From: Psoroptes ovis
Lineage: Eukaryota; Arthropoda; Arachnida; Sarcoptiformes; Psoroptidae
DNA length: 64,000 nucleotides
Assembly (NCBI GenBank): GCA_002943765.1
Contig: PQWQ01000027.1
Location: forward strand, 124,001 to 188,000
Direction: 5' to 3'
Shown: piece after piece, positions 1-11,703 of the stretch
How positions within the stretch are numbered: position 1 is the first letter of the stretch
Layout of the letters: each line of letters opens with the position of its first letter
Position numbers and translations under genes: made by a program
Notes under the pieces: generated by a model
Told to the model about the DNA's origin: nothing
Seen by the model: only the letters and a program-made list of their open reading frames with translations
The model's database searches: none

Positions 1-326
1 CATCTATCTATAGCCTCATTTTCAATCAAAATAATAAATGAACATTATCAACCAGTGAAAAATCTCAAAACACATATCCATAATCATCATCAAATATAAT
101 CATAACAAACAAATATTTCGAGTTTGAAAAATTATTCAAATCAAATCATCGAATCAAATCAAATCAAATCATCATTGAAATTTCATATTTTCAAATTTAA
201 AAATATCGTCAATTTGATCCTTGCATTTATTTGTTCAATCATCTTGAAGATTTTCAAATTTTTCTCAAATTTCTGCATAATTTTCTTGAATCAAATTTGA
301 TCCATTCCATTCATTCCATCAATTGG
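1..326 (+). other. Probable 5' UTR exon of the MARCKS/BASP1-like gene
   Basis: This AT-rich stretch has no sustained reading frame and ends at a strong splice donor (GGGTAAGTC, exon end at 326). A good acceptor, a pyrimidine-rich tract ending in TTTTCAG, lies at 3016, about 100 bp before the ATG at 3118. I infer a noncoding leader exon, or its 3' part, joined to 3017. The true 5' end may lie outside the window. Without transcript data this could be chance. Confidence 0.35.
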
Positions 327-1567
327 GTAAGTCAATTCATTATAATGAATTCAATTTTTAATGAATTGTGACCAAAATTTGAATTTGACCAGTGATTCTT
401 GCTTAATTGATCAAATCACTGGTAATTTTGCTGCTTTTTCCAACCATCCTAAAATATTCACTAATCAAAATTAGAAAATCAAAAAAATTTGAAAATTTTC
501 ATCCTGTCAGTGAAAATAATAACAATAATATTGAATGATATTGATTCAATGATATCAATGATTCAATATCCGTTTTGGGCAGCAAACCAAAATCTGTTTG
601 TATTCATTTCATTTGATATTTCTGTTGGATGAAATACAAACAACAAAAAATGAATAAGCAATCAGAGATATATGTTTGGTGTGAAATATTTGTACACGCG
701 AATTCAGGATGATTATTACACATTGATTGCTATTTCTCATTGATTATCATTGATTGTTTCACATTCAAATTCCAGCAAGATTTCATTTGATTTGAATAAT
801 TTCATTTATTGCAATGTTTTAAGCAACTAATTTCTGGATGATTAATTTGATTTCTTTTCCAAACAAATTCCTATGGAAAATTTTTCGAAATTAATTCAAA
901 AATTCAATCACACACACCTGTTGAATCTATTCAGATTGCACATTTAGAATTATGAATACGTTCGAACAATGACCTTGTTTATTTATTTATCTATTTATTT
1001 TATTCATTATTTTCTTGATGATTAATGCCTCAAATGGTTGTCAAATGAGAGAGAGAGAGAGAGATTATTGTTTTAAGAATAGAATAAATCAAATCCAAAT
1101 CCTCGTAATATATTTAGCCATAATTATTCATTGAATTGAATTATTCATTCATTTATCAATCATTTTCCATTGTTTTTATGCATAGCAATTTTCAATGTGT
1201 CTATGTATGTATTGATCAATAATTGTATCATTTGATGCTCTGAATTTTTTTTAAACAGAATAGGCTTTGAACGGCTCGAATTTCATTTCATTTTTCAGCC
1301 AAATCGATTGGTCACGATGTTTTTTGATTTCTATTTTTGAAAATGAATCAAACAAACAATAATAACATAATGAATCATGTATTAAACATGAATTGTCATT
1401 GTGTATTCATTCATTCATTTTTCAATAATGTTTTATCCATTTAAATTGAATGAAAAATTTTATTTTTAAATGCTGCCGAATCATCATTTGATAAATACAC
1501 AAAAAAAACGATTAGAAATTGAAAATCGATCATTAGTCAAGTAAATCTGAAAATATTAATAATAATA

Positions 1568-1647
1568 TTAGGTTGTCCGGAAAATTTTTGCCGGTCATAT
1601 CGTAGAAAATCGTTCGAAAATCGGCAAAAACTTTTCGGACAACCCAA
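1568..1647. mobile_element. Mariner-like hairpin MITE, type B
   Basis: Termini TTAGGTTGTCCG and CGGACAACCCAA with TA on both sides; interior GCCGGTCATATCGTAG folds back on AATCGGC. No transposase frame. Confidence 0.85.
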
Positions 1648-2154
1648 TAATATTTTTGTATCGTTTATTGACATTTTTCGAAATTTTCCTCATTGAAAAT
1701 CAATGGTTTTCATTTGAGAAAATTTGAAAATTTCAAAAAAAAAAAAAACAAATTTTTGTTGATTTAGTTAAATGAATTGATCAAATGATTAATTGATTGA
1801 ATTATCAAATAATTTGATTAATTCAAATCAAACAAAATCAAAGATTTCCGACCGAAACGGAATTTTTTGTATCATTGAATACATGATCTTTGATAAACGA
1901 ATGATTCATTGATTCATTCGTCGAATGCATCGAATCTTTGGTGCCTTTTGTTTTTGTGAATATTTCAGGCTAAAGATATGTTAATCTTTGAGATTGTGTT
2001 TGTTTGAAAGTTGTTGGACAAGGTATTTATCCATTTCATTTCATTAGTCTTATTACTCTATTTTTTTCAAATGTAATTTTTTCAAGTTCATTGAACCAAA
2101 TGAAATGAAATTTGAAATTTTAAAGATGCAACTTGTTTTTTGTGTTTAAATTAC

Positions 2155-2237
2155 TTTGGGCCGTCCGTAAAATTTTTGCCGATTTACTAATTGAAAAACG
2201 TTTTGAAAATCAGCCAAAAACTTTTCGGACAACCTAA
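2155..2237. mobile_element. Mariner-like hairpin MITE, type B, diverged
   Basis: Left end degraded (GGGCCGTCCGTAAAATTTTT), right end intact (CTTTTCGGACAACCTAA). The 9-mer TACTTTGGG occurs at both borders, longer than the expected TA duplication. Confidence 0.7.
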
Positions 2238-2557
2238 TACTTTGGGCATGTTTGCTTTGTATTGTGTGATGATCATTACAACATCTCAATAATGATAGTC
2301 GTCGTCGTCTTGATGATCATCAAATGTTTATCTTTCATTTCAAACCATAATTTTTTTTTCTCTGGTCATAAATACACAGTCATAGAGCCACATAGAGATG
2401 ATGAAAACAAGATTTAAAAGATGATTATTAGTGTCTTTGAATGATGATGACTATTTTAAATTAGTTTAAAGTTGAAAATGCCAAGAAATGGCAAAAAAGT
2501 CACGTGTAAATCTTGAAATTTTTGAAAATTTTGAAAAAGTTTTAATTTCGCACCAAC

Positions 2558-2566
2558 AGATGGCAG
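2558..2566 (+). promoter_or_regulatory. AGATGGCAG motif (CTCF/YY1-like candidate)
   Basis: Context CACCAACAGATGGCAGTATT fits the core of CTCF sites (CCANYAGRKGGCRSY) at most positions. It lies 560 bp before the MARCKS/BASP1-like ATG. Factor identity is inference. Confidence 0.3.
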
Positions 2567-3117
2567 TATTTTCACGATTTTTGCCTTGAATTTTGATTTG
2601 AAAATTTTCAAAAAAATCAAATGATTTTGATTTATTTTATTTGTCAAACATATATTTTTCTTCCCTGATGATAAATTGTCATCATCATCATCTCGGGATC
2701 TTGATCTAAATTCTGAAATATTCTTTGTAAAATTCTGTGTGCCGTAGAAGCGCGTAGGATGATGATGATGCCTTTGAAGAATTTTAGTGCAAAACCTTGA
2801 ATTTAATGATTTGATTTGGGTGTAATTCATTTTGTTTATTTTATTTTATTAATTTTCATTATTCATCATCATTACATTTACCCAAAAACACAACTAAAAT
2901 GTCATTCGTCAACATTCAATATCGTCACATGTATTTTTGCCCCCATTTTTAAAATAAATTTCACTTGAATATTTTGCAATATTTTAATTTTAATCGTTTT
3001 TTTCAATTATTTTCAGTGGCATTTATTCGACAGAATAACATATTTTAAAGCATCTTTAAATTAAGACATTGGCCAAATTAATTATATTCAAAGTAATTTG
3101 AACAAATATTAAACAAA

Positions 3118-5468
3118 ATGGGATTAAAACTATCAACCAAACGACGTCGTGGACGTTCATATAGTTTTTCGGAAAAAGATAAAACGACCGCTAATTCTGA
3201 AGTGGCACAAAATGATTCAATTAATAATGGTTCAAATGGTGGTAAAGGAATATCGAAGAAATCGAAACGTTCAGTATCATCGGCGGCCAAATTTTCGACA
3301 ACAAAAGAAACATATGTTACCAAGGTTAGTGTTGATTGGTGGTAAATTAATATATTTTACACAGATTTACACTACGAAATCTCGATAATTGTTTTGATGA
3401 AATGAATGAAATTTCATTCGACAAAAATGTGTGAAACAAATACAAACATTAAATATAGTAATTACAATGATCAACGATGCGGAATTTCAACTTCGGTGAT
3501 GACACATGATTCGAATGTAAACGAATGTACTAGGAAAATGTAAAAATAAATATCCGAAGAACTAGAATTTGAAGCACTAGAATTCGAACAGAATTTCTTT
3601 GGTAGAAAACACAAAAACACATAATCAACGACGATGAAATCTATACGTCTTAGATATTTCTTAAATCATCATCATCATTCATTCATTCATTCATTTCATT
3701 CATCATTGATGATGCATGTATCCACTGTGTATGGATAACTGTGTGAAAAAGGGCTTTATAAAGGGCCAACGGAAAAAAAAATTTTAGAAATTTGATTATT
3801 GCATTCAGTTGATTGTGTGTTTGCTGTTGTTGATTTATCACCAAGTTATTTATTAAGGAGTTTATTTCTGTTTGAGAGATTCTTAAAGAAAGTGTTTGGT
3901 GTAAAAATATGGTAAAAGAACTAATACAAAGATTATTTTCCAATTTTTATAATTGTTTAATCGTTTTTCTTACGTTTGGTTTCTGTTCCACTAATCCACG
4001 GCCACAGAGTTCAGAAACGCCAGTAAATGGAAATGTTGCAGCTCCTGAAGCTGCTCCACCACAAGCTCAACCAGCTCCACCGCTAGAATCGATACCAGAA
4101 CCAGAAGTAGCAAAACCATCATCCGCAGCAGCCGAACCAACATTGACCGAAGAGGTAACTGCGGCTGCAAATGCAGCTGTAGCTGCCATAACACAAGCTT
4201 CATCTGAGATTGTTGCCAAAGAATCTCAACAGCCACCATCAACAGAATCAGCGAATTCAGCAGCTCCTTCTCAGCCTGAAAATACCGAAGAATCTGCTGC
4301 AGTAGAAGAACCACCTAAAGAACCAGAAACTAAATCTACTGAAACGAGTGCAGAACCTGCCGCTGTAGCCGCTCCTGAATCGGCTCAACCTTCTTCAACA
4401 GAACCGGTTAATGAAGCTAAACCAGCTGCTGAAAATGCTCCACAACCTGCTGAACCACCAGCTGCAGAAACTACGCCTGTAGTCAATGAACCAGCTAAAG
4501 AGCCAGAACCGGTAAAAGAACCAGAACCAGCTAAAGATTCGGAAGCAGTCAAAGAACCAGAGCCAGCGAAAGAATCGGAGACAGTCAAAGAGCCGGAACC
4601 AGCGAAAGAGCCAGAATCGGTGAAAGCAGCAGAATCAGAACCAGCAAAAGAACCAGAGCCGACCAAAGAATCGGAAGCAATCAAAGAACCAGAGCCAGTG
4701 AAAGAATCAGAAGCGGTTAAAGAACCAGAACCAGCAAAAGAGCCAGAGCCTACAAAGGAAGCTGAACCAGTAAAAGAACAAGAGTCTGCACCACAAGTTG
4801 AACCAACAAAAGAAGCTGCATCCGACTCGAATATTCCATCAACAAATGCTCAAGAATCGACCGCTGCAGCAGCAGCAGCTGAAGTTGTTGCACCTGCTGC
4901 TGAAACTGTATCATCCGAAACAAATGAGAAAATCGATGAAAAGCCAGTCGAATCAGCGCAACAAAATGCTTCTGAAATCAAGACAGAAGCTGAAGCTGTC
5001 ACCGAAATCGCTAGTCAACAACAAGCACCAACAGATAATAAAGATTCTCAACCACAAGAGCAACAACAACAGCAGCAAACAGCTGAAGTTCCAGCAAGTC
5101 AACAGCCTGAAGAAGCTAAAGAACAGCCGCCACCACAACAAGAAGAAGCGAAACCAACAACAGATGCACCTGCAGCCGCAGCAACTGAAAACGTTAATGA
5201 AGAAAATAAAGAAAATGAACCACAAAAAGCTAACGAAGTGATCGCAGATGCTGGTGAAAAAATTCCGTCAAAATTAACCGAACAACAACAACAACCTGTT
5301 GAATCAGCTGTTGAAAACAAAACTGAAACAATTGTAAATGGTCATCATAATGGTGATATTAATCAAGAAACAATCGCTGTTTCTGCACCACAACAAGAAG
5401 TCGTTCAAGAACAAACGAAAATACCTGAACAACAACCAGAAGTTCCAGGTGAAATTGTTTCACTTTGA
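3118..5468 (+). CDS. MARCKS/BASP1/Akap200-like myristoylated acidic Pro-Ala-Glu-rich protein
   Basis: Two coding exons are proposed, 3118-3324 and 4008-5468, joined in phase 0 (donor AAG|GTTAGT, acceptor CCACAG with a CTAATCC branch-like site), giving 555 residues. The start ATG (CAAAATGGG) gives MGLKLSTKRRRGRSYSFSEK: Gly2 with Ser6 fits an N-myristoylation signal, and the basic/Ser/aromatic cluster resembles the MARCKS effector region. The rest is disordered and rich in A, E, P, K and Q, with tandem KEPEPAKE-type repeats (about 4500-4780) and Gln runs. This architecture is that of MARCKS, BASP1 and Drosophila Akap200, which bind the plasma membrane and organise cortical actin or PKA. Sequence similarity is compositional, so family membership is inference. 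An unspliced start at 3909 would give a hydrophobic N terminus, but those codons look intronic (pyrimidine-rich). Confidence 0.6.
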
Positions 5469-5712
5469 AAATGATTAATTTTCAAAATTCTGAAAAAAAT
5501 GAATTGTTTACCGCTCCACATCATTTTCGAATGTGTTTGTATGTGTGTTTTTATTTATATTATCAAATTTAAAATTTTAAAAAATTTAAAATTAATCAAA
5601 TTTGAATCACAATATTTCAATCAATAATTCAATGAATACCTGAATGATAATTATTATTGGTATGTGAATTATTTTATTATTTTTTAATATTTCATCATAT
5701 TTAAATCTCATT

Positions 5713-5745
<33 letters not shown>

Positions 5746-6003
5746 TCTCAATGAATTTTATCTTAACTTCTATCTCTTAATTATTAAGATTATAATTATT
5801 TTTTCTCACATTTGTTTCATATATTATTTAATATGTAATTCTTGGATTTAAATTTTTGAAAAAATAAATAAATGAAAATGTTTTACCAGTTTTATTAGTT
5901 TTCGATCGATTGATTCAATGATTTCGGATTATTCATTGTCAATCAATATTTATGCCTTGTCATGATCGGTTGTTGTTCATCATCGTTGGCGATGCATGAT
6001 TAG

Positions 6004-6010
6004 TATATAA
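6004..6010 (+). promoter_or_regulatory. TATA box candidate upstream of the small gene at 6119
   Basis: TATATAA lies about 110 bp upstream of the ATG at 6119, which leaves room for a short leader. The following leader carries two GCCTTTGAATT copies near 6030 and 6053. In this AT-rich DNA a TATA-like string has a high chance rate. Confidence 0.35.
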
Positions 6011-6118
6011 ACTATAGTCTTGAAAATTTTGCCTTTGAATTCGCAATTAGTTTGCCTTTGAATTTTCAGTTTTTTTTATTTAATTGAAAATTTTCAAATT
6101 TTAATTTCAAATTTCAAA

Positions 6119-6442
6119 ATGATTGGTTTCAATGTTGGCCTCGGTGTCCCTTTGGCCACAACAACAACATATATGACAATGTGCAGTTGTTTTGGTTATC
6201 CACTGCAACAACGTTGTTGTCAGCGGTGTTTTCAAATGAATTTGATTGCTTCACCACCAGTAGCTACAACAGCTGTTGTTGTACCATCGATCGTAACGAC
6301 ACCAGCGATCATACCAACAGCGGTACCAGCGGCATCATTTTCATTTTCAAGTCATACAAGTCGTATTTGTACCCCAACACCACCTGTACAACGCCCTTCA
6401 TGTTCATATCGAAGATCATCCGTCACTTATAAACGGCGTTGA
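6119..6442 (+). CDS. Small Cys/Thr/Pro-containing protein, unknown function
   Basis: An intronless 107-residue frame with start context CAAAATG. The N-terminal third is hydrophobic with a Cys-rich stretch (CSCFGYP, then RCCQRCF, around residues 21-38). The middle is a Val/Ala/Thr/Pro-rich repetitive part (residues ~45-75), and the C terminus is basic (SYRRSSVTYKRR). The codon mix (ACA, CCA, GTA) is more balanced than in the surrounding noncoding DNA, and a TATA box candidate precedes it. The Ala/Val/Pro part is reminiscent of arthropod structural or cuticle-associated proteins, but no diagnostic motif is present. It could be a secreted structural protein; function is unknown. An overlapping shorter frame (6181-6432) is treated as a shadow. 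Confidence 0.45.
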   Translation: MIGFNVGLGVPLATTTTYMTMCSCFGYPLQQRCCQRCFQMNLIASPPVATTAVVVPSIVTTPAIIPTAVPAASFSFSSHTSRICTPTPPVQRPSCSYRRSSVTYKRR

Positions 6443-6569
6443 AGTAAGTAAACATTTGAAAAAACTGCATTTGAAAAAATTGGCAAATCATCAATGATAA
6501 TTCAAGAAACAAGGCAACATCTACCCAATTATTTCATATTTTTTTTGAGTGAAATAACCATGTATTATT

Positions 6570-6651
6570 ATAGCTTGTCCGGAAAGTATGGCCGATTTTC
6601 AAATGGCAACTCGCGATTGATTAAGCCGAATGAACTTTTCGGACAACCTAT
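6570..6651. mobile_element. Mariner-like hairpin MITE, type A
   Basis: Starts near AGCTTGTCCGGAAAGT and ends ACTTTTCGGACAACCT, with the type A interior (GATTAAGCCGAATGAA). It lies between the two small genes, flanked by TA. Confidence 0.75.
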
Positions 6652-6844
6652 ATATTTATTTATTTTATTTGTTTGATTGCTAGAATTAGGTGAAATTTGA
6701 AATTTAGTCTAGAATTTTGTAGTTTTGTTTATTTTTATAAATTCAATTTTTAAAAAGTATTTTTTTGCTGCGTAATTTTGATTTTGCCATTCAAATCGAT
6801 TCATATTTGTTTAAGTTAAAAAACATTGAAAAACAACAACGAAA

Positions 6845-7114
6845 ATGGTATATCTAGGCCCATCACCTTACATTGATTATTCCTATTTTCGTCCAACATA
6901 TTATCATTATTATGATTATTATTATTATCCATCATATTTTACCCGCCGACCTTATTGTTATCGATTTCATGAATCAAAACCAGTTTACAATTCATTGACA
7001 ATCAATGGTCAACAATATCCAAAAGTTAAACCACCGAAAAATTTACGATTGTATTATTCACCGCTTGGAATCGGTTACATACCACCAAGCCGAAAACCTT
7101 ATTGGAGATATTAA
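6845..7114 (+). CDS. Small Tyr-rich protein, unknown function
   Basis: An intronless 89-residue frame starting in a good context (GAAAATGGT). It is strikingly Tyr-rich (YFRPTYYHYYDYYYYPSYF around residues 14-32) with Pro and Arg, and ends SRKPYWRY. There is no Cys-based domain. Tyr-rich short proteins in arthropods are often cuticle, egg-shell or adhesive components that can be cross-linked through tyrosine; that role is inference here. An AATAAA lies about 120 bp downstream. Its neighbour at 6119 is also small and compositionally biased, so the two may be an expression pair, but they share no obvious sequence. Confidence 0.5.
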   Translation: MVYLGPSPYIDYSYFRPTYYHYYDYYYYPSYFTRRPYCYRFHESKPVYNSLTINGQQYPKVKPPKNLRLYYSPLGIGYIPPSRKPYWRY

Positions 7115-8330
7115 TCGTATTTATTTGAATTTGACTAAAATATTTAAATAATTAATCAATTTCTCGATGTGTCTTTGAATTGATTGACCGTTTTTCTTAT
7201 TAATTCTCATTGGTTATCTCTAAGCTTTGATCAAAATAAATCTTTTCACCTTCTTATTTCTTCGAACCTTCTTCGAACCTGCAGCAGCAAAAACAAGTTT
7301 GACATATAATAATATTCAAAAATGCCTTAACAAACATTTTGAAAAAATGAAACTTTTATTTTTGTTTTTTTGATGCTAAAATTAATCAAAGAAAAATGTA
7401 TCCAAGTCAAATAGATTGAATTAAAATGAATTGAATACTTTTGCTTATGTAATAATAATCCACAAATGTCATTGATATTTGAAATTATTTGTTTGATTGA
7501 AATGTATTAAAGATTTGAGATTGAAATTCAAATTATTTTAATATAAAAAAAATTAATTTTATTCAATTGTATCGATTTGAAATTGAAAATGAAAATCGAT
7601 TGTATTGATTGGGACTATTGAATATTTCGTTGTTTAACCCTGGAGACCCTGGATGAAATTTCTGAATTACCAGATATCTTTGCAGGCCAAAAAGCTGTGG
7701 ATTGCCAGGTTTATCAGTCCAAATTGATCGATTGGCATGCAGCAAGCCAAGTCGTGCTGAAAATGCCAAATGAAGCCCTGCCAAAATGTACATCAAATGT
7801 CAGCTTAGCAAGATGTATGCATGGTGATCAATAATCAATTAAAAATGATCTTTGAAAATTTTTTTGAACAAAAAAAAATAAATGAGGACTATTTCCATGA
7901 GGGTTAAAGGTATTTGAAAGTGAATTTTTTTGATTGAATTTTTATAATTAATTTTACATTCGATTTGATTTACACTTAAATTATCGTGTAGCCAAAATTG
8001 CTTTGAAAATCAAATGAAAATATGAAGAAGAAATCATTCGAAAGCAGGGCAGTAGTTTGGTTATGTCATTGGTTTTTGCTGTTGGTTTGTATGTCAAACG
8101 TAAGAATGATTGATGTTTGATGTGTTCAGGTACAGGCCAGCGAACGAATAAAAATTAATCATTCGAAAATAGAAACTCTCACATTGGCCGATGTGAAGTA
8201 AATAAATTGATGCTGAATCGATGCATCTTTTGATGTCAAATACACATATGTTTTTCACCTGTTTTTACCTGATGTTTTTTTCACCATTTTGACCGGTTTT
8301 TATTTCACTTTTTTTTCCATCTTCTTTTTC

Positions 8331-8409
8331 TAAGTTGTCCGAAAAGTTCTGGCCGATTTTTATCGGGCAACTCTATTGATTAAGCCGAATGAACATTTCG
8401 GACAACCTG
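8331..8409. mobile_element. Mariner-like hairpin MITE, type A
   Basis: TAAGTTGTCCGAAAAGTTCT to CATTTCGGACAACCTGA; interior GATTAAGCCGAATGAAC. Confidence 0.8.
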
Positions 8410-9317
8410 AATAATAATTTTAATTTAATGACAAACACACATCCACATACATCCATTGGTTTTCTAGGTCCTTCAAACCTATTAAATTTTTAAAATTTTT
8501 TCGGGTAAAGACAATTCGATATTAGTCCGAATTGTGTTGAATGGGGAATGTGTGAAATTTATTTTCTCGTACGAAAATCACCAAATAAAACAATGAATGA
8601 TCAATTTTTGGTTTCTGTGAAAAATCAATGAATTGAAACCCACAAATGAATGTCATTCGAATGTCACAATATATACCCGAGAATAACAAATGATAATGGA
8701 TTTATTTGAAAATTCAAATTCAATTATGGCTGTAATTTGAAATTATCATTATGATAAACAAACAAATGGAAAATTATTTAAAGAACTGATCATTTAAATT
8801 TGGAAAATTGTCTTAAAATAAATAAGTCTTGAATTTTCTCAGATATGATCGATTTGATCTCGGGAAAAAATTTCAATTTTTGTAATGCAAATGATTCAAA
8901 GGTAATGGCCTTTGGTCGATTTTTTTTTTTCGGGGCTAATAATAAATTGAATGGTCAATTATTAAGATCTAGATCAATAAATAGTGACCTTGTTCACTTG
9001 TTTACTCGTCAAGAATTTTTGATTTTTTTTCGGCCAGACTATAGCCCTTTGTGCTCATAAATAATTCAAAGAAATTTTTTTTTTCGCTCAACTAATCTTG
9101 AAATCCGACTAGGCATTCATAAGAAATATGTATTTTAATCCATGGATTAATCGAAATCAAAATCTGATCTGATTAGCGTTGGTCAATGTATCAATGAATT
9201 AATTTGTAAATAATTAAATGATCGCTAGTCATTGAGAGTGAGAGAGTTCAAACATTTTATACGAAAATAAAAGTAAAATTAAATATATATCGAAAAAGAA
9301 ATAAATGATCATTTTAA

Positions 9318-9439
9318 CAGGGTTTCAAGTTTTAATTCGTAGTTTTAAAATTGAATTTCGTAATTTCACCGGTTTAAAATTGCATTCGAAACTACGAAAA
9401 TTAATTTTAAAACAACGAATTAAAACTTGAAACCTTGTA
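9318..9439. mobile_element. Palindromic MITE, type C (short form)
   Basis: CAGGGTTTCAAGTTTTAATT at the left and its complement AATTAAAACTTGAAACCTTG at the right, with TA at the right border. Long near-perfect inverted repeat, no ORF. Confidence 0.85.
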
Positions 9440-9844
9440 CTAATCTCGAATATTTGCTCATTTTTATTGAACCTGAGTTCACTATTTTTGGCCATTTTCA
9501 AAAATCAATGCTTATCATTAATCAGCGGTCATTCATTTCATTTAATTTCATTTATTTAAATATTTAATCATTCATTCAGTAAAATCGTTTATTTCGGTTA
9601 TTTTTGCAGCTTAATGAGAAAGCGAAAATGAACTAAAATTTCGTGATTTTTCTCTCCTTTTAAGATGTCACAAACAAACCAGAAATTATTAAAAACTAAT
9701 TGCCAGTCATTTTTTGCAGAAAAAAATCAATGAAAGTTGATTTTTCCATAGACTTTTAATTGGAAATTTCAAAATAAAAATTGAAAATTATCAATTTTTC
9801 AGGCAGGAAAAATCCGAAGAGCATCAGATCGGATGTGTAAAGTA

Positions 9845-9924
9845 TTAGGTTGACCGAAAAAATTTGGCCGATTTTCGTAAACAACTCTATTGATTAAGCC
9901 GAATGAACTTTCTGGACAGTCTAA
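9845..9924. mobile_element. Mariner-like hairpin MITE, type A
   Basis: TTAGGTTGACCGAAAAAATT to CTTTCTGGACAGTCTAA, bordered by TA; several substitutions in both termini. Confidence 0.8.
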
Positions 9925-10130
9925 TATTTTCAGAAAATATCTGAATTTATTCATTCACTAAAAACCATCATTACCCAGTGTGTTGATTGTTGAACTTTTT
10001 TTTAAATACTCTTAATTACAAATATTTTTACTCGGAAAAATTATCAGAAAAAAAAATTTCCGAACTCGATCACTTTATTATTAATAATCAATGCAACATG
10101 TTTTCGTTAATTTGTTTACTTATATTTGTA

Positions 10131-10210
10131 TTAGATTGTCCGAAAAGTTCATTCCGATTAATCAATAGAGTTGCCACATGAAAATCGGCCATAACTTTTC
10201 GGACAACCAG
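10131..10210. mobile_element. Mariner-like hairpin MITE, type A (inverted interior)
   Basis: TTAGATTGTCCGAAAAGTTC to ACTTTTCGGACAACCAG; interior CCACATGAAAATCGGCC marks the opposite orientation to the copy at 9845. Confidence 0.85.
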
Positions 10211-11703
10211 ATATATTAATATGTATTAATATCTCTTTTTTTTCTCGAAAAATAAATAATCATATCTATTGATAAACAGATGAGAAAATCCAGCCCGAAA
10301 AAATCATTTTGGATTGAATTTTTTCTGATCTTCTTCTACCTAAGAAATAAGCATCATCACGATGATGATCACATCTGTCACCGATGATCATCGTGGTATC
10401 CAAAAATGACTCTTTATTACTTTCAATCCTTTCAATTTTTATTTGTTTATTTATTTTTATTAATAAAAATAAATAATTTAAGAAAATGAAGGGAAAAAAT
10501 TGTGTCCAATGATAGCATCATCATCATCATCATCATCATCATAATCAGAGGTTATAGATATGGTAGACGGGGATCAAAAAAATCAGAAAATTTACTTACC
10601 ATAAATGAAATTATTAAGAAAAAAAGTCTCTTTGGTTCGCCAAATTTTCTGTCTGTCCATTCATTCAGCATGGATTTTCTGTTCAATTAGAGCCAAGTTG
10701 TCCGAAATGTGATCGAATTTTGATGATGTTCGAGATGATAGTAATGAAGCGATGAAGCCATAATAATAATAATCTTTGAAGCCAAACCACTTTGAATGGT
10801 CATCTAATAGTCGTTTGAATCAATGTAATTCTATTCAATTATCTTCAATTTTATTCAAATTCTTTTGTTGATTCAATTTTACTGAATTTTTCTCTGTGTT
10901 TCATTCAAATATGATAACAATTGTATCATTTTTCAATCTTCGTTGTGAATGGATGTGTTCATGAAAATTGGTCAATTAATTCACATGTGCTGTGTATGTA
11001 TGATGTGCTGCTGAATTTTGATCTATTCTCTACTCATGAGGATTGTTGTCGTCTTGGATTTTCTTGTCATATTTTTGTGTGTATTTTGGTACAACAAAGA
11101 AGAAATGAATGAATAATTGCGAAGAGAAATTCAAGAAATTTTCAAGATTTTTCAAATTGTTCAACATTTTCAATTGTCAAAAAACTTAAGAAATTTATGA
11201 ATTATTATTTGTGAACATTATTATTATCATCAAACCGCGTAATGTCATCTTTGTGTGAGAATCGAATTCGAATGTTTTTTTTTTTTGAATTCTTTTTTCG
11301 AATGTTTTTCGTTTGAAATTTTTGTTGTTGTCATCATTCGTGTGTCATTCATTACATTTGTTTGAATTGAATTGAATTGACCACACAAACACATCAATCC
11401 ATAAAAATCAACGATATTCCAATCATCTAATCATCATTTTTCAATCATTATTGTTGTTTGAAACCATTGATGAATTGTTCAAAATTATGAATATGTAAAT
11501 CAAAGATAACAATCATCAAAAATAATCACCTATCGACATTTAATTTACGATTATTTTGTTCATTTTTTGAGAATTTGACTCAATTTCACCAAGCCAAAAG
11601 ACTTGTAAATTCATATTCAGCAGTTTTGACTGAATTTTTTGAATTATTTTTTGTTTAATCAAATTTGATTTTTGTGTTGTTTTAATCATCATCATCATCA
11701 AAA

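Larger units (their letters stand above)
327..3016 (+). other. Putative first intron: noncoding, two hairpin MITEs and an AGATGGCAG motif
   Basis: No coding potential was seen on either strand. The stretch contains two mariner-like hairpin MITEs (near 1568 and 2155), a short GA microsatellite (about 1050-1065) and the motif AGATGGCAG at 2558-2566. The minus-strand open frame at 2456-2830 has no recognisable domain and is treated as noise. Calling the whole stretch an intron depends on the leader exon being real. Confidence 0.35.
7115..11703. other. Intergenic region with MITEs, no convincing gene
   Basis: AT-rich DNA with three hairpin MITEs, one palindromic MITE and an ATC microsatellite (about 10515-10545). 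A patch around 7620-7800 is less AT-rich, and its minus-strand frame contains Pro-Gly steps (KPGNP, HPGSPG), which may be a decayed collagen-like fragment, but the Gly-X-Y register is not kept. Frames at 8845-9060, 9987-10181 and 10921-11112 show no protein-like features. Confidence 0.6.

Noticed and set aside
3909..4007. Signal-peptide-like start MVKELIQRLFSNFYN for the acidic repeat protein
   Set aside because: The stretch has the pyrimidine tract, branch-like CTAATCC and CAG of an intron end, and the upstream exon joins in phase to give a coherent MARCKS/BASP1-like N terminus.
4385..4684. Minus-strand SGSFAGSDS repeat protein
   Set aside because: Antisense shadow of the KEPEPAKE repeats of the MARCKS/BASP1-like gene.
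7563..7796. Minus-strand frame with Pro-Gly steps (KPGNP, HPGSPG) as a collagen gene
   Set aside because: No continuous Gly-X-Y register, no splice-compatible neighbours; at best a decayed fragment.
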